From: an uncultured Muribaculaceae bacterium
Lineage (GTDB): Bacteria > Bacteroidota > Bacteroidia > Bacteroidales > Muribaculaceae
Length of the DNA stretch: 64,000 nt
Direction: 5' to 3'
Assembly: GCA_910586565.1 (NCBI GenBank)
Contig: CAJUIT010000011.1
Coordinates: 1-64,000, forward strand
Within the stretch, counting starts at the first letter, position 1. The number at the start of each line of letters is the position of its first letter. The position numbers and the translations under genes are program-made. Positions 42,985 to 50,802 of the stretch are shown in pieces. The notes under the pieces were generated by a model. That model did not search any database. It saw only the letters and a list, made by a program, of their open reading frames with translations, and was not told the DNA's origin.

Positions 42985-44787
42985 ATGAAACGCAATAGAA
43001 AATTAATGCTGATGGGTTGCGCGCTCGGGATGCTGAGCTTCACCGCGTGCACCGACGGCTACGAAGTTGAGCCCGTTGAGAACTTCACGCTCGACTACGT
43101 GTTCTCCACCACCGACTCCGTGGGAACCCAGGCCGTTCAATATCTCAATAACATTTACCGCCATCTTTCCAACCGCCACAACTTCGTGGGTGGCGACTAC
43201 CTCGATGCGGCTACCGACGACGCCATCTCCATCTACTACGACGACAGCGAAGTCTACAAGCTTGCTATGGGTCGCTACACAGCCAATAACCGCGTGGCTG
43301 CCGATATAGACTGGGGCACATACTACACAACAATCCGTGAGGCAACGGTGTTCATCGCCAACATCGACCGCGTGCCCTTCAAACTCACCTACGTGCGCCC
43401 CGACGAAACCCGTGTCGACGGTAACGGCGAGCTCCTCGGAACTCCGCTCAACGTGACGATGAAGGCTGAAGCCCGCTTCCTGCGTGCCCTGGCCTACTTC
43501 GAACTCGTGAAACGCTACGGCGGTGTGCCTCTGCTTGGCGAACGTGTGTTCGAGCTTGAGGATGACATGGAAGTTCCCCGCAACACCTTCGCAGAGTGTG
43601 TTGAATATATCGTGAGCGAGCTCGACAAGGCCAAAGTCGACCTCCGCGGTCTCCCCATGACAGGGTCCGACCCCACAAACTACGCTGCCGCAGTTAACCG
43701 AGAGGCATGCGCCGCCTTGAAATCGCGCGTGCTCCTCTACGCTGCCAGCAAGCTCTTCAACGAGGCTCCCGTGCAGGCGGGCAATGAACTGGTTGGCTAT
43801 GCCTCCTACGACCGCAACCGCTGGCAGCTCGCTGCCGATGCCGCGTGGGAATTCATGACCACCTACGGCCACCTCGGTGCCGGCAACATCCGCCTCAACA
43901 ACGATTTCCGCTCCACCTTCCTCAACTACTACAGTGGTGAGAACACCGAGCTTATCTGGTTCGTGCAGGGTGAAATCGGCGGCACCAACCTCGAGCGCAT
44001 CAACGGTCCCCTCGGGTTCACCGGCAACGCTCTCGGCCAGGGTCGCACCCTCCCCACCCAGAACCTTGTTGAAGCTTTCCCCATGCGCGACGGCAAACCT
44101 ATCGGCCAGAGCGACAAGTACACCTACGACGTGCGTTCGCAGTATGACAACCGCGACCCCCGTCTCGACATGACAGTGCTCCACAACGGGTCGAGCTGGC
44201 TGGGCCGTCAGCTGGTAACCTACCAGAACGGTTCCAACAACCCCACCTCGTCGGCTCTCTACACCCGCACAAGCTACTACATGGCCAAGTTCATGAAGAA
44301 CTATGCCGACGGTTCCACTCGCGAGTACCAGCAGTCCAACCATCCCTGGGTTGTGCTCCGCTATGCTGAAATTCTGCTCAACTATGCCGAGGCAAAGAAC
44401 GAGGTTCTCGGTGCCCCCGACCAGAGTGTCTACGACTGCATCGTTGAACTGCGCCGCCGTGCCGGCATCGAACCCGGAGCCAACAACCTCTATGGTCTCA
44501 AGGCCGGTATGAGCCAGGATGAGATGCGTCAGATTATCTACAACGAACGCCGCATCGAGATGGCCTTCGAGGAGCAGCGCTACTACGACATCCGCCGCTG
44601 GAAAATCGCCGGCGATGTGTTCGCACAGCCCGTGCGCGGCCTCTCCATCACCAACCGCGACGGTCAGCTCAACTTTGCCGAGAACGACCTTCTCAACGTT
44701 CAATGGAACAACCGCCGCTATCTCTATCCCATCCCCTATAGCGAAGTGTTGAAAAACTCTAACATGGTTCAAAACCCTAATTGGTAA
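42985..44787 (+). CDS. SusD/RagB-family outer-membrane glycan-binding lipoprotein 2
   Basis: Lipobox LSFTAC, then the SusD helical fold: KAEARFLRALAYFELVKRYGGVPL, WVVLRYAEILLNYAEAKNE and RQIIYNERRIEMAFEEQRYYDIRRWK. Length 600. It follows SusC 1 directly and should cap that barrel. The following SusC gene starts 6 nt after the stop codon. Confidence 0.95.
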   Translation: MKRNRKLMLMGCALGMLSFTACTDGYEVEPVENFTLDYVFSTTDSVGTQAVQYLNNIYRHLSNRHNFVGGDYLDAATDDAISIYYDDSEVYKLAMGRYTANNRVAADIDWGTYYTTIREATVFIANIDRVPFKLTYVRPDETRVDGNGELLGTPLNVTMKAEARFLRALAYFELVKRYGGVPLLGERVFELEDDMEVPRNTFAECVEYIVSELDKAKVDLRGLPMTGSDPTNYAAAVNREACAALKSRVLLYAASKLFNEAPVQAGNELVGYASYDRNRWQLAADAAWEFMTTYGHLGAGNIRLNNDFRSTFLNYYSGENTELIWFVQGEIGGTNLERINGPLGFTGNALGQGRTLPTQNLVEAFPMRDGKPIGQSDKYTYDVRSQYDNRDPRLDMTVLHNGSSWLGRQLVTYQNGSNNPTSSALYTRTSYYMAKFMKNYADGSTREYQQSNHPWVVLRYAEILLNYAEAKNEVLGAPDQSVYDCIVELRRRAGIEPGANNLYGLKAGMSQDEMRQIIYNERRIEMAFEEQRYYDIRRWKIAGDVFAQPVRGLSITNRDGQLNFAENDLLNVQWNNRRYLYPIPYSEVLKNSNMVQNPNW

Positions 44788-44793
44788 CACGCG

Positions 44794-47700
44794 ATGAACA
44801 GAATAATAACCATATTGTTAAGCATTTCTCTCGCTTTCGCTGCCTTCGCGCAGCAGTTCACCGCCACCGGCGTGGTGTCATCGGAAAGCGACGGCGAGCT
44901 TCTTCCCGGCGTTACCGTCAGGGTCAAGGGGCAGACCACAGGAACATCAACCGACATCGACGGCCGCTTCAGCATCAAGGCCGCTGTTGGCGATGTGCTC
45001 GAACTCTCCTACATCGGCTATAAACCCGCCAAGGTGAAAGTGACCGGTGAAAAAACAATGAACATCATCATGACCGAGGACCAGACCTCTCTCGATGAGG
45101 TTGTGGTTGTGGGTTATGCCACAGTGAAGAAAATCACCCTCACCGGTGCTGCCAGCGGCATCAACGCCGAGCAGATTCGCCGCGTGCCTACATCGAGCGT
45201 GCAGAACTCACTGGCAGGTAAGCTCCCCGGCTTCTTCAGCCAGCAGAGCTCGGGTCAGCCCGGTAAGGACGCATCCGACTTCTTCATCCGCGGTGTCAGC
45301 TCTCTTAACGATGCCGGCAACCAGCCGCTCATCATCGTCGACGACGTTGAGTATGACTACGACCAGCTGTCGCAAATCAACGTGAACGAAATCGAGAGCA
45401 TCACCATCCTCAAGGATGCCGCAACAACCGCCATCTACGGTATCAAGGGTGCCAACGGTGTGCTTGTGGTTAAAACCCGTCGTGGCCGCGAGGGTGCACC
45501 TCAGGTGACAGCCCGTTTCGAGGCCGGCGTGCAGATGCCCGTGCGCACTCCCAAGTTCCTCAACTCCTACAACACCGCCCTGTTGGTCAACAAGGCTTAT
45601 GCCAACGACCACATCGCTCCCCAGTGGAGCCAGAGCGACATCCAGGCTTTCGCCGACGGTTCCGACCCCTACGGCCACCCCGACGTGAACTGGTATGACG
45701 AGGTGTTCAAGAAAACCGCTTGGCAGGAGAACATCAACGTCGACATCACCGGCGGTTCGAAGCGCCTCACTTACTTCGCCTCTATCGGCTACCTCAACCA
45801 GGATGGTCTGGTGAAGGATTTCGGCTCTAAGGCCAACGATGTAAACAGCAACTACTTCTACCATCGTTTCAACTTCCGCACCAACCTCGACTTCAAGGTT
45901 ACCGACAACTTCAAGATGCGCCTCGACATCACCTCGCGCTTCATGAACATCAACGAGCCCCGCGGCATCAATGCCACCGGTGAAATCTACGACTGGTCGA
46001 AGATGCACCCCTATTCGGCGCCCGTTTCCAACCCCAACGGTTCAACTCCCTATCTCTACGACACCGATAACAAGAATGCCGTGATCACCGCGCGTCTGGC
46101 CAACGAAGGCTACACCCGCAACCGCCGAAACGACAACAACGTGTTGTTCGGTTTCGACTGGGGTCTCGACTGGATTACCAAAGGCCTTTCGGCTACCGCC
46201 CGCGTGGCCTACGCGTCAATCGACGAGAACATCCGCACCGTGCGCCGTGAGAAATATCCCTCCTACCACTACGACGTGGAAACCGGCAACTACACCATCA
46301 ACCCCAATGAGGTCTACACCGACGGTTCCTACGACGTGACCGGTTACAAGGAACGCGACAACAAGAACTTCAACCTGCAGCTCTTCCTTAACTACGCCCG
46401 CACCTTCAAGGAAGATCACGACGTGACCGCCATGTTCCTCTACAACCGTCAGAGCGACACCTCACTTGCAGCTCCCTTCCAGGCCGGCCCCGGCGTTCCC
46501 GCCAACTTCGAGGGCTACACTCTCTCGCTCGGCTACCGCTACAAGAACCGCTACCTGTTCGACTTCAACGGCGCCTACAACGGCACCGACCGCTTCGGTA
46601 AGAATAACCGCTTCGGCTTCTTCCCCTCGGCTTCGGTTGGTTACATCATCTCTGAAGAGTCGTTCATCCGCGACACCCTCGGCGACAAAATTAACCTCCT
46701 CAAGGTTCGTGCATCGTTCGGTATCGTAGGTTCCGACATCGCTCCCGGTAACCGCTACCTCTATAAGCAGTATTTCAACTCCAACGTAGGTCCCTACTTC
46801 GGCGAGCGCTTCCAGAACGGTTCGCAGCTCTCCTACAGCGAAGGCGACCTCGGCACCGACAACATCACATGGGAAAAGGCCCGCAAATGGGACGTCGGTT
46901 TGGAATTCCGCCTGTTCAACTGCTTGAGCGCAACTGTCGACTGGTTCCACGACACCCGTTATGACCAGCTCGTTTCGCGCAGCAGCGTGCCTATGGTTCT
47001 CGGTGTCGGTGTTGCTCCCAGCAACGTTGCCCGCACTCAGAACACCGGTTTCGACGGCAGCATCACCTATCAGGACCGCTACGGCGACTTCGACTTCAAC
47101 ACCTCGTTTGTGTTCTCAGTCGCCAAGAACAAGGTGCTCTACAAGGATGAGGCCCAGAAGAGCTATCCCTGGCTCATGGAAACCGGCCATCCCATCAACC
47201 AGCCCTTCGGCTACCACTGGATCGGCTACTACACCCCCGATGATATCGCCGCCATCAAGGCCGGTTCCCCCAACGCACCCGCGGTGCCCAACACCGACGT
47301 GCCCGTGCAGGCAGGTGACCTCAAATATGAGGACCTCAACCAGGACGGCGTAATCAACGACTACGACAAGCGCGCCATCGGCAAGCCCAACATCCCCAAC
47401 ACCACCCTCGGTTGGTCAATCGGCGGCAGCTGGAAAGGTTTGAGCCTCAACGTTCTCTTCCAGGGTTCGTTCAACTACAGCTTCTACCTCCAGGGCACAG
47501 CGATCGAGCCCTTCAAGAGCCAGTTCCAGCCCATCCATACTCACCGCTGGACCGAGGAACGCTGGGCTGCAGGCGAGGACATCGAGTTCCCCCGTCTCAC
47601 CTCCAACCCCTCGACCATCAACTCTCCCGCATCCTACATGTCGGACTTCTGGCTGGTTGACGCATGGTACATCCGCTTGAAAACCATCGACCTCAGCTAT

Positions 47701-47886
47701 CAGCTTCCTAAAACTATCCTTCCCAAGTATCTGCAGGATGTGCGCTTCTATGTCAACGCCTACAACCTGCTCACCTGGACTAACTACAACAAATACCAGC
47801 AGGACCCCGAAATCAAGACCAACTCGGCCGGCGATACCTACATGAACCAGCGCGTTGTGAACTTCGGCGTTCAGGTGACCTTCTAA
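44794..47886 (+). CDS. SusC/RagA TonB-linked outer-membrane transporter 2
   Basis: Signal peptide, then a carboxypeptidase-like domain (GVVSSESDGELLPGVTVRVKG), a canonical TonB-box region (LDEVVVVGYATVKK), plug (RGVSSLNDAGNQPLIIVDDVE) and a barrel ending VVNFGVQVTF. Length 1030, no STN domain. It is followed not by SusD but by a DUF5005-like lipoprotein; its SusD may be the one at the head of the operon or the one just upstream. Confidence 0.95.
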   Translation: MNRIITILLSISLAFAAFAQQFTATGVVSSESDGELLPGVTVRVKGQTTGTSTDIDGRFSIKAAVGDVLELSYIGYKPAKVKVTGEKTMNIIMTEDQTSLDEVVVVGYATVKKITLTGAASGINAEQIRRVPTSSVQNSLAGKLPGFFSQQSSGQPGKDASDFFIRGVSSLNDAGNQPLIIVDDVEYDYDQLSQINVNEIESITILKDAATTAIYGIKGANGVLVVKTRRGREGAPQVTARFEAGVQMPVRTPKFLNSYNTALLVNKAYANDHIAPQWSQSDIQAFADGSDPYGHPDVNWYDEVFKKTAWQENINVDITGGSKRLTYFASIGYLNQDGLVKDFGSKANDVNSNYFYHRFNFRTNLDFKVTDNFKMRLDITSRFMNINEPRGINATGEIYDWSKMHPYSAPVSNPNGSTPYLYDTDNKNAVITARLANEGYTRNRRNDNNVLFGFDWGLDWITKGLSATARVAYASIDENIRTVRREKYPSYHYDVETGNYTINPNEVYTDGSYDVTGYKERDNKNFNLQLFLNYARTFKEDHDVTAMFLYNRQSDTSLAAPFQAGPGVPANFEGYTLSLGYRYKNRYLFDFNGAYNGTDRFGKNNRFGFFPSASVGYIISEESFIRDTLGDKINLLKVRASFGIVGSDIAPGNRYLYKQYFNSNVGPYFGERFQNGSQLSYSEGDLGTDNITWEKARKWDVGLEFRLFNCLSATVDWFHDTRYDQLVSRSSVPMVLGVGVAPSNVARTQNTGFDGSITYQDRYGDFDFNTSFVFSVAKNKVLYKDEAQKSYPWLMETGHPINQPFGYHWIGYYTPDDIAAIKAGSPNAPAVPNTDVPVQAGDLKYEDLNQDGVINDYDKRAIGKPNIPNTTLGWSIGGSWKGLSLNVLFQGSFNYSFYLQGTAIEPFKSQFQPIHTHRWTEERWAAGEDIEFPRLTSNPSTINSPASYMSDFWLVDAWYIRLKTIDLSYQLPKTILPKYLQDVRFYVNAYNLLTWTNYNKYQQDPEIKTNSAGDTYMNQRVVNFGVQVTF

Positions 47887-47922
47887 TAAACATCGACTTC
47901 TCAAACACTTGAATCTGAAAAG

Positions 47923-49263
47923 ATGAAAATCAGAAATAACAAATATTTAGCGCTGGCAATGGCTGCCGTTGCATGTGGTGGATTCACCGCATGTAACGAC
48001 ACCCTCGATGTTGTGCCCCTCGAATATAAGGAAGACCCCAACTTCGCGCCTCCCCACATCTCGGCATCGTGGGGGCTTGAAGAGCATCCCGAATATGCCG
48101 GCAACGGCGTGTATACCTACAAGGATATCCGCTACAACAACCTTTTCACCCGCAACCTCGGGTGGAATGGCGGCGACGGTGTGCTCACCGTGGGCTTGCC
48201 CGGCGGTCACGTTCTGTGGACATTCAACGACAGCTTCTACGGTGTGCTCTCCGATCCCGAAACACGCACCCGAGGCAACTGCAGCTTCCCCCGTAACTCC
48301 ATCATGGTGGAGAGCGCGGTTAACGGTGCCCCCGCCGGCACCGAAGAGGGGTTGCACTGGATGGCCGACTGGATTCAGACCGACAATCCCAACGCCCCCG
48401 GCTATTACAAGGCCCGCACTCACGTTGACCACCCCCGTGCGGTGAGCTACAACGACGACGGCATCGCCCAGGACTACCTCTATTGGTCGGGCGACGGCAC
48501 TATCGTCAACGGCAAGCTCCAGCTTATCTGGATGGGTGTTCACACCCCCGGCAACGGCGACATGCTCAACCAGAACGCCGCTTTGGCAACCTACAGCCTC
48601 GAAGGCCAGCCGGGCGACCCCAACTACATGAAGCTCGAATCAATCGACCACAATTGGATTCCCGAAAACCCCTATGGCTACGGCTCCACACTGTGGGAAG
48701 GTGAGGACGGCCACCTCTACCTCTATTCGTCAACCGGTAACGGCCAGTTCCTCGGCAATGTGCCCATTGTGGCCCGCACCAAGGGCTCCGACCTCACCAC
48801 CGGAGTTGAGTACTACGTGCCCAACGACCTCGGCGAAATGATTTGGCAGGATGAATATCCCTCGCTGTTGCAGGCTCAGAACTCGGGCATCGCTCCCGAC
48901 CAGGGTTCGATCACAATGCCCTGGGTGTTCAAGAAGGGCGACTACTACTACATGCTCGCCCAGTCGTTCCCCTTTGTTCCCGAACTCGTTATCATGCGCT
49001 CTGAGAATCCTTGGGGTCCCTTCACCGACAAGGCAGTGCTCCTCAAGCTTCCCAACCCGCTTGATGCATTGCAGCTGGGAACCTACAACCACGTTTACAT
49101 GCTCAACTACCATCCGGCACTTGCCCGCGACGGTGAGATTGTAATCTCAACCAACACCGACTGCGCAAACTTCTGGGATAACTTCAACAGCCCCGGTTCG
49201 GCCGACTGGTATCGCCCCTTCTTCTACCGTATCTTCAAGTGGGAGCGTGCGTTTGAAAACTAA
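47923..49263 (+). CDS. DUF5005-like propeller lipoprotein
   Basis: A lipobox (GGFTAC) precedes about 420 residues with motifs repeated through the chain: LGWNGGDGV, FNDSFYGV, DDGIAQDYLYWSGDGT, WVFKKGDYYYMLAQ and EIVISTNTD, ending GSADWYRPFFYRIFKWERAFEN. These suggest a five-bladed beta-propeller related in shape to GH43/GH130 enzymes; I recall the family as DUF5005. Whether it is an enzyme or a binding protein is not clear. It is the last gene before a strong terminator, and a longer paralogue lies beyond the AT-rich islet. Confidence 0.7.
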   Translation: MKIRNNKYLALAMAAVACGGFTACNDTLDVVPLEYKEDPNFAPPHISASWGLEEHPEYAGNGVYTYKDIRYNNLFTRNLGWNGGDGVLTVGLPGGHVLWTFNDSFYGVLSDPETRTRGNCSFPRNSIMVESAVNGAPAGTEEGLHWMADWIQTDNPNAPGYYKARTHVDHPRAVSYNDDGIAQDYLYWSGDGTIVNGKLQLIWMGVHTPGNGDMLNQNAALATYSLEGQPGDPNYMKLESIDHNWIPENPYGYGSTLWEGEDGHLYLYSSTGNGQFLGNVPIVARTKGSDLTTGVEYYVPNDLGEMIWQDEYPSLLQAQNSGIAPDQGSITMPWVFKKGDYYYMLAQSFPFVPELVIMRSENPWGPFTDKAVLLKLPNPLDALQLGTYNHVYMLNYHPALARDGEIVISTNTDCANFWDNFNSPGSADWYRPFFYRIFKWERAFEN

Positions 49264-49290
49264 TCCCACCTCCCCCATAACTCATGCACA

Positions 49291-49331
49291 CAAGGAGCCG
49301 TGTCGACCTCGACACGGCTCCTTGTAGTTTT
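49291..49331 (+). terminator. Intrinsic terminator of the SusD-SusC operon
   Basis: Arms 49291-49306 and 49309-49324 are perfectly complementary over 16 bp, with the closing bases forming a small loop, and TAGTTTTC follows. Confidence 0.9.
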
Positions 49332-49520
49332 CAGTTTTCAGTTTTCAGTTTATAGTTTCAGGGGCTGCGCGGGGTCGCATTCGGTTCTGCCTGGCTGCAT
49401 TCGGCTCCGCCGCACGTAGAGCCGCCATACATGGCGGCTCGGGCCCGAAGTGTCTTTAGAGTCTTTAAGGTCTTTAGAGACTTTAACGACCTTAACGACC
49501 CTAACGACCCTAAAGTCCCT
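49325..49520 (+). repeat. Composite intergenic repeat, copy 4 (all modules)
   Basis: Module A (repeated GTTTTCA units, 49325-49361), then a GC-rich stretch, the module B core CGTAGAGCCGCCATACATGG plus CGGCTC at 49415-49440, and module C (TTTAGAGTCTTTAAGGTC and onward, 49451-49520). The best-preserved copy. With the terminator and a direct-repeat element it fills 49264-49578; no gene is seen there. Confidence 0.85.
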
Positions 49521-49536
49521 GGATAGAGCAGGGTAT

Positions 49537-49559
49537 GCAAGCCCCCATGCAGGTTGGGT
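49537..49559. repeat. Left direct-repeat element flanking the C25/LRR islet
   Basis: The 23-mer pattern GCAAGC-NN-CCATGC-NNN-TTGGGT occurs here and in the same orientation at 53429-53451, with 18 of 23 bases identical. The two copies bracket the minus-strand islet. Confidence 0.55.
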
Positions 49560-49578
49560 GGGGGAGAGAGCAGCTGAA

Positions 49579-50778
49579 TCAAATTATGATTTTGAGGGTT
49601 TGGCCGTTGGCTGAGAGGATGTAGATGCCGGCGATGGGGCGGAGGGTGGCTCCGGTGTGTGCCGGCACTGTGGCATAGTGCTTGCCGTCGATGCTGAAAA
49701 TGCTGATGGCGTGGGGTGCCGACGGGAGAACGGTCAGCACTCCGTTGCCAGTTGTGATGTGGTCGCTGATGGCTTCACCGGATGTTTCGGCATTGACAGT
49801 GTTGAGCGATGCCGGATCATATTCCTCAATTTTTGCAAAGGCTTTCCATGAGGGGTGGTTGCGGTAGGTTTCAGCACTCCCCACGGGCACATAGAGCGTG
49901 CAGGTGGTTTTGTTGATTGATTCCTCTGCACCGGTAACGCCGCCGAATTCGTGTGTGTATCCGTTATCGGTCATGTTGGGAGGAGTGGGGTGGGGGCAAT
50001 ACACCGATTTGAGAGCGGGGAACCTTCCGAAAGCTGTTTCGTCAATCCACACTCGGGGACCGTTATCAAGGTCGGGGAGAGTTATTGTTTCCACATTCTC
50101 CATACCGTAGAATGAAAGAAAAGGTATCTGCCAAAAAGCATGACCGAGGTCAATCTCTTTAAGTTTGTTGAGTCCCGCGAAACTGTATGCGCCGAGGCCG
50201 CAAGCGTTTACAGCCGAAAAATCAATTGATTCGAGAGCGTGAAGGCTCCCGAAGCACCCCTCGCCGATGCTTGATAGATTTGCCGGGAGCCGCAGCGATG
50301 TAATGGCAATTCCGTTGAGAGAATAATCCTCGATTTCCATTAGTGACTCCGGAAGAGTTAGGTCAGAAAGTTGCGGCACTTCTATGAATGAAGACCATCC
50401 GATGTGCTCAAGGTTTTCACCGAGTTCCACCGATTTGAGGTCGGGGCATTCGCAGAAGTTCGTACCTTGCAGGCGTTTCACCGAAGCCGGCAATATAACC
50501 TTTTCCAATGAACTGATTTTCTGAAAAAGTCCATAACCAACAGTGGTGACTGTGTATTCAGTGCCGTCGGCATCCTTCACCGTTCCCGGCACCTCCAGAG
50601 TGGTTAATTCAGCGGCTTTCATCGCCTCAACAGCCTCGTCGATGTCTTTAAGTGTAAGTTCCTTCGTTTCATCATTCAATGCAAATACCATACCTTGTGT
50701 TGACATTGTGGTAGTATTTGCGTAGAGAGATAAAATCCCGATAAATACGGAAGTGATATTAATAATGGTACGTTTCAT
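49579..50778 (-). CDS. LRR_5/BspA-type leucine-rich repeat protein
   Basis: I chose the ATG at 50778; the frame can extend three codons to a TTG. After a signal sequence and a GTVKDADGTEYTVTTVGYG motif, leucine-rich units of the BspA type follow (for example LEKVILPASVKRL, LKSVELGENLEHIG, LRLPANLSSIG, TITLPDL). The end reads ISIFSIDGKHYATV ... GIYILSANGQTLKIII, a sorting-domain-like pattern. BspA-type proteins often bind host matrix or act in adhesion. It follows the C25 peptidase gene by 24 nt and is probably co-transcribed. Confidence 0.85.
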   Translation of the reverse strand: MKRTIINITSVFIGILSLYANTTTMSTQGMVFALNDETKELTLKDIDEAVEAMKAAELTTLEVPGTVKDADGTEYTVTTVGYGLFQKISSLEKVILPASVKRLQGTNFCECPDLKSVELGENLEHIGWSSFIEVPQLSDLTLPESLMEIEDYSLNGIAITSLRLPANLSSIGEGCFGSLHALESIDFSAVNACGLGAYSFAGLNKLKEIDLGHAFWQIPFLSFYGMENVETITLPDLDNGPRVWIDETAFGRFPALKSVYCPHPTPPNMTDNGYTHEFGGVTGAEESINKTTCTLYVPVGSAETYRNHPSWKAFAKIEEYDPASLNTVNAETSGEAISDHITTGNGVLTVLPSAPHAISIFSIDGKHYATVPAHTGATLRPIAGIYILSANGQTLKIII

Positions 50779-50802
50779 ACTATTCAAATTTGTTTATGGT
50801 TG

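Noticed and set aside
43003..44790. 595-codon open frame on the minus strand across SusD 2
   Set aside because: It mirrors the SusD gene almost end to end and has no recognisable domain; the SusD reading is certain.
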